DNA of 64,000 nt, taken from positions 310,001 through 374,000 of the forward strand of contig NZ_JAHVIA010000003.1 in the NCBI RefSeq assembly GCF_019801965.1, read 5' to 3'. Every line of letters begins with the position of its first letter. Position 1 is the stretch's first letter. The notes below the pieces were generated by a model that was not told where the DNA came from, did no database searches, and saw only the letters and a program-made list of their open reading frames with translations. The DNA is from Salipiger bermudensis. Its GTDB lineage: Bacteria; Pseudomonadota; Alphaproteobacteria; Rhodobacterales; Rhodobacteraceae. Made by a program: the position numbers and the translations under genes. Of this stretch, positions 11,576 to 20,166 are shown one piece after another.

Positions 11576-12454
11576 ATGACGATCTACAATCTTGGCTCGA
11601 TCAACGCGGATCTTGCCTATTCCGTGCCTCATCTGCCCCTGCCGGGCGAGACGCTGGCGGCATCAGGCATGATCCGCGGCCTTGGCGGCAAGGGCGCCAA
11701 CATGTCGGTCGCCGCCGCCCGTGCGGCGGCTCGCGTGGTGCATGTGGGCGCTGTCGGCAAGGGCGGCGGCTGGGCCATCGAGCGGCTGATGGAATACGGC
11801 GTCGACACCCGGCACATTGCCACCGTCGAGCCCGAGACCGGCCACGCCATCATTCTCGTGGACGGACACGGCGAGAACTCCATCGTCATCCACCACGGCG
11901 CCAACCATGCCATTCCAGAGGAGCTGATCGGGCAGGTTCTCTCGGACGCCGATACCGGCGATATTCTCCTGATGCAGAACGAAACGCTGCTGCAGCCCGA
12001 GGCGGCGCGCATGGCGCGCAAGCTCGGGCTTCGCGTTGCCTATGCCGCGGCGCCCTTCGAGGCGGAGGCGGCGCTGGCGGTGCTCGATCACACCGACATC
12101 CTCGTGCTCAACGCGATCGAGATGGCGCAGCTCGAAGAGGCCACCGGGCTCGACCTGCCGCAAATGGGCGTGAAGACGGTAATCGTCACCGAGGGCGCCG
12201 AGGGCTGCCGTATCCATCTTGCCGAAACCGGCTGGATCCCTGAGCGCATCGCCGCGCCCAAGGTCGAGGCGGTGGACACCACCGGGGCAGGGGACACCTT
12301 CACCGGTTACCTGATCGCCGGGCTCGACCGCGGCATGCCGCTCCGGCAGGCCGCCGATCTCGCGACCCGCGCCGCGGCGATCATGGTGACGCGCCACGGC
12401 ACCGCCGATGTCATCCCCGATCTGAAAGACGTGCAGGACGCAAGGCTGGGCTGA
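11576..12454 (+). CDS. PfkB-family carbohydrate kinase (ribokinase-like)
   Basis: 292-residue kinase of the PfkB/ribokinase family. The N-terminal [10 protein letters not shown] and [16 protein letters not shown] (sugar-binding glycine motif) and the C-terminal [14 protein letters not shown] (catalytic Asp and anion hole) are clear. These enzymes phosphorylate a sugar or nucleoside hydroxyl with ATP. The closest fit is ribokinase, but the substrate cannot be read from sequence and no sugar transporter or lac-type regulator lies nearby. GGAGGAGG sits 5 nt before the ATG. The stop is 3 nt from the convergent msrA end. Confidence 0.88.
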   Translation: MTIYNLGSINADLAYSVPHLPLPGETLAASGMIRGLGGKGANMSVAAARAAARVVHVGAVGKGGGWAIERLMEYGVDTRHIATVEPETGHAIILVDGHGENSIVIHHGANHAIPEELIGQVLSDADTGDILLMQNETLLQPEAARMARKLGLRVAYAAAPFEAEAALAVLDHTDILVLNAIEMAQLEEATGLDLPQMGVKTVIVTEGAEGCRIHLAETGWIPERIAAPKVEAVDTTGAGDTFTGYLIAGLDRGMPLRQAADLATRAAAIMVTRHGTADVIPDLKDVQDARLG

Positions 12455-12457
12455 GCC

Positions 12458-13105
12458 TCAGCCTCCCGTGAAGGGCGCGGCGCTGCCCCAGAGCTGGCGC
12501 ACGCGCTGGTCGCGGCCGCAGGCGTCGCGGTATTTCTTGTAGGCCTTGGCCTTCGAGATCGGGCCGAAGCGCGACAGGATGATGTCGTCGGACTTGTAGT
12601 AATCCTGGTGATAGGCCTCGGCATTGTAGAACCGGTCCGCCTGCAGGATCGGGGTCACGATCCTCTGCCCGAGCGCCGCCTGCGCCTCGGCCTTGGCTTT
12701 TTCCGCGGCGGCCTTTTCGGCGGCGTTGGAGACGAAGATCGCGGTCCGATAGCTCTCGCCGCGATCGCAGAACTGGCCGCCGGCATCGGTCGGGTCGACG
12801 GAGCGGAAGAACATCGCGTAGAGCTGATCGGCGCTCACCCGCGCGCTGTCATAGGTGATCTTTACCGCTTCGTAATGCCCGGTGCCGCCGCGGCTCACCT
12901 GCTTGTAGGTCGGGTTGGCGGTGCTGCCGCCGGTATAGCCGGAGACCGCCCCGGTCACGCCGCGCACCTTCTCGAAATCCGCCTCTACGCACCAGAAGCA
13001 GCCGCCGGCGACGACGATCTCGCGGCGCTCTCCGGCCTCGGCACGCTGCGATTGCACGCAAAGCCCCATGACGATCAGAACGGTTAGAATGATGCTGCGG
13101 ACCAT
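12458..13105 (-). CDS. msrA: Peptide-methionine (S)-S-oxide reductase MsrA, exported form
   Basis: 215-residue MsrA, which reduces methionine-S-sulfoxide in proteins. The catalytic GGCFWCVEADFE motif follows a hydrophobic N-terminus (MVRSIILTVLIVMGLCVQS, then AEA) that looks like a cleavable Sec signal peptide, so the enzyme is probably periplasmic. A C-terminal Cys (DACGRDQ) could resolve the disulfide. Start ATG 13105 is chosen because GGGAGG stands 7 nt upstream and because it yields the signal peptide. It is divergent from the aminotransferase gene and convergent with the sugar kinase. Confidence 0.92.
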   Translation of the reverse strand: MVRSIILTVLIVMGLCVQSQRAEAGERREIVVAGGCFWCVEADFEKVRGVTGAVSGYTGGSTANPTYKQVSRGGTGHYEAVKITYDSARVSADQLYAMFFRSVDPTDAGGQFCDRGESYRTAIFVSNAAEKAAAEKAKAEAQAALGQRIVTPILQADRFYNAEAYHQDYYKSDDIILSRFGPISKAKAYKKYRDACGRDQRVRQLWGSAAPFTGG

Positions 13106-13236
13106 GATGCGCCTCCCTTTGGACAACAGGCTGCGGCCAGCGCGCCGCGCAATCAATCGCTGCAACGCGATTTCACCGCATGGTGAGCGCGCGTGACCCC
13201 TTCCTTAGGCCGCGAAACGCTCCTAGCGTGGCACGC

Positions 13237-14133
13237 ATGGACAAGGTCACGACACATCAGGCGCAGGACGACGCCCGCAACGAAGAGATCCTCATCTGGG
13301 TCAACGGCACGCTCAAGCCCAAGGCGGAGGCGCTGGTCTCGGTCTATGATTCCGGCTTCATGCTGGGCGACGGCATCTGGGAGGGGCTGCGGCTCTACGA
13401 CGGGCGCTGGAGCTTCATCGACGAGCATCTCGACCGACTCTTCGAGGCGGCGCTGGCGATCGACCTCGAGATCGGCATGAGCCGCGCCGAGCTGCTGGCG
13501 GCGATTGCCGCCACCCAGGAGGCCAACGGCATGGTCACCGATGCCCATTGCCGGCTGATGGTGACGCGGGGCATCAAGACGCGGCCGTTCCAGCATCCGG
13601 GACTGTCGATGCAGGGGCCGACGGTGGTGATCCTGATGGAGCACTCCAAGCCCTCGATCCCGCGCCCGATCCGCCTCGCCACCGTGCCGCACCAGCGCGG
13701 CCTGCCGATGACGCAGGACCCCAAGCTCAACTCGCATTCCAAGCTCAACTGCATCCTCGCCTGCATCGCCGCCGAGAAGGCGGGGGCGGACGAGGCGCTG
13801 ATGCTCGACGTGCATGGCTTCGTGAACACCACCAACGCCTGCAACTTCTTCATCGTGCGCAAGGGCGAGGTTTGGACCTCGACGGGTGATTACTGCATGA
13901 ACGGCATCACCCGGCAGAAGGTCATCGACCTCTGCCGCGCCAACGGCATCCCTGTGCACGAGCGCAACTACTCGCTGGTCGACACCTACGGCGCCGACGA
14001 GGCCTTCCTCACCGGCACCTTCGGCGCCCAGACCCCGGTGGGCGAGATCGACGGCCGCCGCATCGGCAGCGGCGAGATGGGCCCGATGACCAAGCGTCTT
14101 CGGGCACTCTACAAGGAGCTTGTCACGTCATGA
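13237..14133 (+). CDS. Class IV (BCAT/D-amino-acid transaminase-like) aminotransferase
   Basis: 298-residue fold-type IV PLP enzyme. The Schiff-base lysine is K169 in SHSKLNCILACIAAEKAGADE. DYCMNGITRQKVIDL and GTFGAQTPVGEIDGR match the C-terminal half of the family. At the place where these enzymes normally carry a Glu that contacts the PLP pyridine nitrogen (G-x-V-t-E), this one reads GFVNTTNACNFF, with Thr198 in place of Glu. ATG 13237 is preferred; the frame opens earlier at 13180. The stop overlaps the next gene by 4 nt, so the pair is translationally coupled. Substrate unknown. Confidence 0.85.
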   Translation: MDKVTTHQAQDDARNEEILIWVNGTLKPKAEALVSVYDSGFMLGDGIWEGLRLYDGRWSFIDEHLDRLFEAALAIDLEIGMSRAELLAAIAATQEANGMVTDAHCRLMVTRGIKTRPFQHPGLSMQGPTVVILMEHSKPSIPRPIRLATVPHQRGLPMTQDPKLNSHSKLNCILACIAAEKAGADEALMLDVHGFVNTTNACNFFIVRKGEVWTSTGDYCMNGITRQKVIDLCRANGIPVHERNYSLVDTYGADEAFLTGTFGAQTPVGEIDGRRIGSGEMGPMTKRLRALYKELVTS

Positions 14134-14846
14134 AGATCGCCATGTGGTCCGGCCCGCGGAACCTCTCGACCGCGATGATGTATGCCTTCGGCAACCGCGC
14201 CGATTTCCATGTGGTCGACGAGCCGTTCTACGGCCCCTACCTGCGCATGACCGGGCTCGCGCACCCGATGGGCGAGGAGATCAAGGCCAGCCGCCCCGAG
14301 AGCGGCGAGGAGGTCGCGGTGCAGCTTGCGGGGCCGATCCCGGGGGGAAAGCCGCACGCCTATCACAAGCACATGTGCCAGCACATGATCTCCGGCATGC
14401 CGCGCGAGTTCATGGCCGAGTGCGTCAATATCTTCCTGCTGCGCCATCCGGCGCGCGTGGTGGCAAGCTTTTCCAAGGGCTATGAGAACCCCACCGCCGC
14501 CGATATCGGCTTTGCCCTGCAGGCCGAGCTTTACGAGCATGTCTCTTCCCTCGGGCTGACGCCCTACGTCATCGACAGCGCCGACATCCGCAATGATCCG
14601 GAGGGCAAGCTGCGCGCGCTCTGCGCGGCGATCGGGCTGGAGTTCGATCCGGCGATGCTGAGCTGGCCCGCCGGCGGCCACCCGCAGGATGGCGTCTGGG
14701 CGCCGCACTGGTACGCTTCGGTGCATCGCTCCACGGGGTTTGCCGGGCCGGAAGGCCCGCTTCCGGTGCTCGAGGGACGCGCGAAGGTGCTCGCCGAAGA
14801 GGCCATGGTTCATTACGACATGATGCGCGCCAAAACCCTGATCTGA
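14130..14846 (+). CDS. Sulfotransferase-like P-loop protein
   Basis: 238-residue protein of the sulfotransferase/P-loop superfamily. MWSGPRNLSTAMMYAFG at the N-terminus is a 5'-phosphosulfate-binding-type loop, and FLLRHPARVVASFSKGYENP resembles the 3'-phosphate motif with its Arg and Ser. DGVWAPHWYASVHRSTGF near the C-terminus is characteristic of the relatives found, from memory, fused to aminotransferases in plants. Activity as a PAPS-dependent sulfotransferase is inferred, not shown. It overlaps the aminotransferase stop (ATGA), implying coupled expression and possibly a shared pathway. Confidence 0.75.
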   Translation: MKIAMWSGPRNLSTAMMYAFGNRADFHVVDEPFYGPYLRMTGLAHPMGEEIKASRPESGEEVAVQLAGPIPGGKPHAYHKHMCQHMISGMPREFMAECVNIFLLRHPARVVASFSKGYENPTAADIGFALQAELYEHVSSLGLTPYVIDSADIRNDPEGKLRALCAAIGLEFDPAMLSWPAGGHPQDGVWAPHWYASVHRSTGFAGPEGPLPVLEGRAKVLAEEAMVHYDMMRAKTLI

Positions 14847-14864
14847 TTTTTTTTCAGGTTTTTT
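14837..14864 (+). terminator. Weak terminator-like hairpin at the end of the sulfotransferase-like gene
   Basis: CCTGA (14837-14841) pairs with TCAGG (14854-14858) around an 11-12 nt loop and is followed by six T (14859-14864); the stop codon lies inside. The stem is only 5 bp, so the call is weak. Confidence 0.35.
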
Positions 14865-14956
14865 CGGTCCCTGCTGAAACTCCCCCCTCTCGGGCTCCGT
14901 GGTTAAGGGCAGATCAGGCAACACCGGGTTGCCTGCCCAAGACACGACAGGAGAGT

Positions 14957-15370
14957 ATGATGAAGAGTTTCGCAGTTGCCGCCGCCCTGACCCTCACCGC
15001 CGGTGCGGCCCTTGCCGACGACCACGCTATGCCGATGGTCAAGGCGATGGACCAGAGCGTCTCCAACGGCGTCGTGAGCGCGGAAGCGGTCATGGCCGAG
15101 AGCAATGGCTGGCTCGTGGTGCACCGCACCGATGCCGAGATGAAGCCCGGCCCGGTGGTCGGCCATGCGCCGCTGCGCGCCGGCGAGACCATGGACGTGG
15201 CCGCCATCCTGACCGAAGAGGTCGCCTCGGGCGACATGCTGATGCTGATGGTGCATGGCGAAGAGGGCGGGATGGAGACCGGCGTGTTCGAATACACGCT
15301 CGGCGCCAAGGAAGACGGTCCGATCCGTCTCGACGGCAACCTCGTGATGACCACGATCACCGTCGAGTAA
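14957..15370 (+). CDS. Secreted DUF7282-like protein
   Basis: 137 residues with a clear Sec signal peptide (MMKSFAVAAALTLTAGAALA, cut before DDH), giving a periplasmic or secreted product of about 117 residues. The mature part (SNGWLVVHRTDAEMKPGPVVGHAPLRAGE) resembles the DUF7282 type of small beta-sandwich domain, seen in archaeal and bacterial surface proteins. It is acidic and Met-rich (many Met near both ends). No catalytic motif is visible. Two adjacent ATGs (14957, 14960) follow an AGGAGAG site. A strong terminator ends the unit. Function unknown. Confidence 0.7.
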   Translation: MMKSFAVAAALTLTAGAALADDHAMPMVKAMDQSVSNGVVSAEAVMAESNGWLVVHRTDAEMKPGPVVGHAPLRAGETMDVAAILTEEVASGDMLMLMVHGEEGGMETGVFEYTLGAKEDGPIRLDGNLVMTTITVE

Positions 15371-15397
15371 ACAAGGTTCGTCTTGATGAGTTGACTG

Positions 15398-15435
15398 GGT
15401 TCGTAACGAGTAACCGGTTCCCGTAACAAGTATCC
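15398..15435 (+). repeat. Imperfect tandem duplication of about 19 bp
   Basis: GGTTCGTAACGAGTAACC (15398-15415) is followed directly by GGTTCCCGTAACAAGTATCC (15416-15435). The two units share GGTTC, GTAAC and AGTA-CC with small indels. They lie between the secreted-protein stop and its terminator. No function is evident. Confidence 0.5.
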
Positions 15436-15472
15436 GGAGGCCGCCCTTCCTGGCTCAATGACGGTCTTCGGC

Positions 15473-15506
15473 GCCGTCCCCGCACTGGCCGCGGGGGCGG
15501 CTTTTT
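15473..15506 (+). terminator. Rho-independent terminator after the secreted-protein gene
   Basis: GCCGTCCCCGC (15473-15483) pairs with GCGGGGGCGGC (15491-15501), with one wobble, around a short loop; TTTTTCTT follows. This is the clearest terminator in the region. Confidence 0.85.
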
Positions 15507-15516
15507 CTTGCCCGCC

Positions 15517-15930
15517 TCAGCCCAATGCGTCACGTGTGACAGGGCATCTTTCGCCGGAATAGAGCCTGTCTAGCACCTCGCGAAAACAGCCCGGCGCGCC
15601 CGGCACCGCCTCGAAAAGCGTCATGCAGGAGCGCAGCTTCAGCGCATCCACCGGGCCGAGGATCTCCACCGGCGCCGTGCCCTCGTGGCTCAGCAGAAGC
15701 TCGCTCACTTCACAGAGACGCGGCCCGAGGATTGGGTGGCCGAGATACGCCGCAGCCTCGTCCAGCCCGGACAGCCCGAAATGCCGCGCCATCTGCGAGC
15801 GGCCCAGAATGTCGAGCTGCGGGAACACGTACCAGATCCAGTGGGTGACCTTCCGCCCGTCGCGCAGTTCGGCGAGGATCTGCGGCCAGTGGCGATCCTG
15901 CGCGTCAACGAAGTCCTGAAGTTCTGCCAT
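15517..15930 (-). CDS. DUF1810 family protein
   Basis: 137-residue DUF1810 protein. The family signature is plain: FVDAQDRHWPQILAELRDG at the start, then HWIWYVFPQLDILGRS and FGLSGLDEAAAYLGHPILGPRL. Members are small, soluble, cytoplasmic and of unknown function. The frame remains open upstream to 16065 but that part reads through intergenic repeat elements. ATG 15930 has GGAGGT 7 nt before it. It stands alone between a terminator and the repeats that follow argG. Confidence 0.9.
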   Translation of the reverse strand: MAELQDFVDAQDRHWPQILAELRDGRKVTHWIWYVFPQLDILGRSQMARHFGLSGLDEAAAYLGHPILGPRLCEVSELLLSHEGTAPVEILGPVDALKLRSCMTLFEAVPGAPGCFREVLDRLYSGERCPVTRDALG

Positions 15931-15980
15931 GGCGACCTCCGGCCGGTTGGGGCGCTGCCCCGCCCGCGCGGGGCGCGGAC

Positions 15981-16008
15981 CCCCCGGGATATTTTGAGCC
16001 AGAAGAAG
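15981..16008 (+). repeat. Dispersed intergenic element, copy B
   Basis: CCCCCGGGATATTTT followed by GAGCCAGAAGAAG is almost identical to the core of copy A at 6421-6448. As there, GGCGCTGCCCC and a GC-rich hairpin precede it (about 15951-15980). It faces copy C at 16030-16060, forming an inverted pair. Confidence 0.7.
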
Positions 16009-16029
16009 CCATGAGGGAAGCGCCCCTGT

Positions 16030-16060
16030 CTTCTTCTGGCCAAAAAATATCCCCGCCGGA
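16030..16060 (-). repeat. Dispersed intergenic element, copy C (inverted)
   Basis: Read on the minus strand this is TCCGGCGGGGATATTTTTTG followed by GCCAGAAGAAG, the same core as copies A and B. Together with B it makes an inverted pair with about 21 bp between them. On the minus strand it forms the tail of the argG terminator hairpin. Confidence 0.7.
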
Positions 16061-16077
16061 GGCATGTCCGGCGGGGG
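16041..16077 (-). terminator. Terminator downstream of argG
   Basis: CCCCGCCGGA (from 16051) pairs with TCCGGCGGGG (to 16077) around a loop of about 6 nt. On the minus strand the hairpin is followed by ATATTTTTTGG. It lies 29 nt beyond the argG stop and is built partly from repeat copy C. Confidence 0.7.
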
Positions 16078-16105
16078 CAGTCTTTCTCGACGTCTGAGGC
16101 TTGGC

Positions 16106-17326
<1,221 letters not shown>

Positions 17327-17440
17327 CGGGTTTTCCTCACGTGCAAACTGGAGCGCGGGTTACCGCCTTTTCGACGCAGGGGCAAGGATCGGGCGTTGAC
17401 GCCCCCTCGGGCTGTGCTAGCCCTGCCGGGGTGAGGCGAA

Positions 17441-18196
17441 ATGACGGGCGGTGCGATGGGCTGGACGATCTTCATGCATTCGGTGCGGATGGTGCTGGAC
17501 AATCTCGGCCCGGCGCTGCGCGTCTCGGCGGTGCTCTACCTGCTGCAGGCGGCGTCGCAGATCCTGACCTTCTTCATGCCGCAGGCCGATCCGACCGCGG
17601 GGGATCCCACCGTGGCCCCGGTGGCGGCGGGAGAATTGCTGATCCTGATGGTACTTGCGCTGATCGCCAGCCTGTGGATCGCGGTCGGCTGGCATCGCTT
17701 CGTGCTGACCGGAGAGACCCCGCGCGGCTGGCTGCCGGCCTGGCATGGTTCCGAAATCCTGAGCTATCTCGGCCGCTCCATCGTCATCGGTCTGCTGATC
17801 GGGCTCGGCATCGCGGTGATCGGCGGGCTGGCGATGGGTGCTGCGATGGCGGTGCCCGGGCTGATGGGGATGGTGGCCTTCGGGCTCGTGGGCCTCGCGA
17901 GCTACGTGTTCTTCCGCATCGGGCTGATCCTGCCGGCCGCGGCGCTGGGCGAGAAACTGAGCCTTGGCGAATCGTGGCAGGCGACGGCCAAGGACGACAA
18001 GGCGATCCTCGTGCTGGCGTTGATCGTGATGGCGGGGCAGTTCCTGATCAGCGTGCCGGCGATGATCGACGGCAATAGCAGCTCGGTGATTAGCCTGGTC
18101 TATTCCATCGTGGTCAACTGGTTCGCGACGATGATCGGCATCTCGGTGCTGACAACGCTTTACGGGTATTTTGTCGAGGGGCGGTCGCTCGACTAG
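17441..18196 (+). CDS. Multi-pass inner-membrane protein of unknown function
   Basis: 251 residues with about six hydrophobic segments, including LILMVLALIASLWIAVGW, a long Gly/Ala-rich stretch in the middle (IGLLIGLGIAVIGGLAMG), ILVLALIVMAGQFLISV and a final segment near VVNWFATMIGISVLTTLYG. It resembles the loosely defined bacterial families of small glycine-zipper membrane proteins, but I recognise no specific one. ATG 17441 follows GTGAGG; an in-frame ATG at 17456 is also possible. ilvA begins 37 nt downstream, so the two may share a transcript. Confidence 0.75.
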   Translation: MTGGAMGWTIFMHSVRMVLDNLGPALRVSAVLYLLQAASQILTFFMPQADPTAGDPTVAPVAAGELLILMVLALIASLWIAVGWHRFVLTGETPRGWLPAWHGSEILSYLGRSIVIGLLIGLGIAVIGGLAMGAAMAVPGLMGMVAFGLVGLASYVFFRIGLILPAAALGEKLSLGESWQATAKDDKAILVLALIVMAGQFLISVPAMIDGNSSSVISLVYSIVVNWFATMIGISVLTTLYGYFVEGRSLD

Positions 18197-18233
18197 GCTT
18201 GCCTTGCGCCGGGGGATGCGCCAACTCTCGGCA

Positions 18234-19460
18234 ATGGACAGCTTTCAAGACAAGGCCCGCGCCGCCGCACTGGCGATGCGCGAGGTCTTCCCCGAGACAC
18301 CGCTTCTGCGCAACGCCCATCTCAGCGAGCGTTTCGGCGCCGATGTCTGGCTCAAGCGCGAGGATCTGAGCCCGGTGCGCAGCTACAAGCTGCGCGGCGC
18401 CTTCAACGCCATGCGCAAGCGCCCCGAGGCGGAGCTCTTCGTCGCCGCGAGCGCCGGCAACCACGCTCAGGGCGTCGCCTTCATGTGCCGCCAGTTCGGC
18501 AAGAAGGGCGTGATCTTCATGCCGGTGACGACGCCCGACCAGAAGATCCAGAAGACCCGGATGTTCGGTGGAGACGCGGTCGAGCTGGTGATGACCGGCG
18601 ATTATTTCGACGACACGCTGGCGGCGGCGCAGGCGTTCTGCGCCGAGAAGGGCGGGCATTTCCTGTCGCCCTTCGATGATGAGGACGTGATCGAGGGGCA
18701 GGCCAGCGTCGCGGTCGAGGTCGAGGGCCAGCTCGGGCGGGTGCCGGATCACGTGGTGATCCCGGTGGGCGGCGGCGGGCTGGGCTCGGGGATGCTGAGC
18801 TATTTCGGCAATGACTGCCAATACACCTTCGTCGAGCCGCGGGGCGGCGCCTGCCTGCAGGCGGCGCTGCGGGCGGGCCACCCGGTGGCGCTCGAGCGGG
18901 TCGACAATTTTGCCGATGGCGCGGCGGTGGCGAAGATCGGTGAAAAGACCTTCGCGCGGCTCAAGGGGGTCGGGCTGGCCAACACGCTGACCATCAGCGA
19001 GGACCGGCTCTGCACCACCATGCTCGAGATGCTGAATGTCGAGGGGGTGGTGCTGGAACCGGCGGGCGCGCTGGCGGTGGATGCGCTCAAGGATCTCGGC
19101 CAGTCGATCCGGGGGCGCACCGTGGTCTGCGTGACCTCGGGCGGCAATTTCGATTTCGAGCGCCTGCCGGAGGTCAAGGAGCGGGCGCAGCGCTACTCGG
19201 GGGTGAAGAAGTATTTCATCCTGCGCCTGCCGCAGCGGCCCGGCGCGCTGAAGGATTTCCTCGGTTTCCTCGGGCCGGAGGATGATATCGCGCGCTTCGA
19301 ATACCTGAAGAAATCGGCACGCAATTTCGGCTCGGTGCTGATCGGAATCGAGACCTCGGACCCGGTGCATTTCGACGAGCTGTTCCGCAAGCTCGACGCC
19401 CACGGCTACACCTATCGCGACATCACCGATGACGAGGTGCTGGCGCAGTTCCTGATCTGA
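18234..19460 (+). CDS. ilvA: Threonine ammonia-lyase (threonine dehydratase), short biosynthetic form
   Basis: 408-residue PLP enzyme that turns threonine into 2-oxobutanoate, the first step to isoleucine. The PLP lysine is K52 in SPVRSYKLRGAFN; the ASAGNHAQGVAF loop and the glycine-rich GGGGLGSGM phosphate cradle are intact. The C-terminal domain (KKYFILRLPQRPGALKDFL to the end) is the single ACT-like regulatory domain of the short IlvA form, so isoleucine feedback is likely. ATG 18234 is chosen on homology; the frame is open from 18171, overlapping the membrane-protein gene. Confidence 0.93.
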   Translation: MDSFQDKARAAALAMREVFPETPLLRNAHLSERFGADVWLKREDLSPVRSYKLRGAFNAMRKRPEAELFVAASAGNHAQGVAFMCRQFGKKGVIFMPVTTPDQKIQKTRMFGGDAVELVMTGDYFDDTLAAAQAFCAEKGGHFLSPFDDEDVIEGQASVAVEVEGQLGRVPDHVVIPVGGGGLGSGMLSYFGNDCQYTFVEPRGGACLQAALRAGHPVALERVDNFADGAAVAKIGEKTFARLKGVGLANTLTISEDRLCTTMLEMLNVEGVVLEPAGALAVDALKDLGQSIRGRTVVCVTSGGNFDFERLPEVKERAQRYSGVKKYFILRLPQRPGALKDFLGFLGPEDDIARFEYLKKSARNFGSVLIGIETSDPVHFDELFRKLDAHGYTYRDITDDEVLAQFLI

Positions 19461-19690
19461 GTGTTTGATCCGAGCGCCCGGCGGCCTCTCTCCGCAGGCT
19501 CGCCCTGATCTGGCGAGGCGCTCTGATTTGTGGCTTTTGCCTGATCCGGGGATCTTGCCTGATCTCGCCGGGGATGCCGCTCTCCGATCCGACGCAGGCT
19601 CGCGATTTCCCGGCGCTCGACCGGCTCGGCCGTGCCACTTTTGCCCGAGCCATGGCGTGCAACGCTTGAGAGCCGTCTCGCGGCCGGGGC
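19461..19690. other. Intergenic stretch rich in TGATC motifs
   Basis: 230 bp between ilvA and the convergent Hpt gene. Variants of CTGATC or CCGATC recur about every 15-35 bp between 19453 and 19590. One copy forms the loop of a perfect 6-bp hairpin (CTCGCC 19499-19504, GGCGAG 19512-19517). No gene or T-tailed terminator is seen. Confidence 0.4.
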
Positions 19691-20026
19691 TCAGGCGGCG
19701 AGACGGTCTGACAGATCGCGCAGGAAGGCTTCGCGGCTCTGCTCGTAGAGGCCGGCGATGAGGGTCATGTCGATGCCGCCTGTCGCCCCGGCGCGCGCTG
19801 CTGCTTCGTATTCGTCGCAGATCGCTGCGAAGGCCGAGAAGCCCAGGTTGAGCGCACTGCCACGCAGCGAATGCAATGCGGCTTCGGTTTCCGGGGCGCT
19901 GTGCAGCAGAACCGGGAGATCGCCGACGGTGGCTTCGACCTCCTGCAGGAAGAGGGGCACGACCTCCTCGAATTCCGCAGCGCCGATTTCATCGCGCAGC
20001 TCGGCAACGCGGGCCCAATCGATCAT
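19691..20026 (-). CDS. Histidine-phosphotransfer (Hpt) domain protein
   Basis: 111-residue stand-alone Hpt protein, a four-helix bundle that relays phosphoryl groups between histidine kinases and response regulators. The phospho-accepting residue is predicted as H52 in HSLRGSALNLG, matching the family's H-x-L-K/R-G-s motif. There is no kinase domain. The start has a perfect AAGGAGGTG ribosome site. It is divergent from a response regulator/PP2C gene across a strong palindrome, so that protein is a likely phosphorelay partner. Confidence 0.88.
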   Translation of the reverse strand: MIDWARVAELRDEIGAAEFEEVVPLFLQEVEATVGDLPVLLHSAPETEAALHSLRGSALNLGFSAFAAICDEYEAAARAGATGGIDMTLIAGLYEQSREAFLRDLSDRLAA

Positions 20027-20069
20027 GGAACACCTCCTTGCCCGGGAGTAGCGTGAGAGCATGAAGAAA

Positions 20070-20112
20070 TCCTTTCCAACGGACGCGTTTCCGGTCCGTG
20101 CTCTGGAAAGGA
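20070..20112. promoter_or_regulatory. Long inverted repeat between the Hpt and response-regulator genes
   Basis: TCCTTTCCAACGGAC (20070-20084) is matched by GTCCGT (20094-20099) and TGGAAAGGA (20104-20112). All 15 bases pair, with a 4-nt bulge (GCTC) on one side and a 9-nt centre. It sits in the shared divergent promoter region and could be an operator for a dimeric regulator or a structured leader. Confidence 0.5.
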
Positions 20113-20166
20113 AGCGTTAGGGGCGATCGGCTAGAGATCGGCAACCTGCCCGAGCGAGGATCGCGC

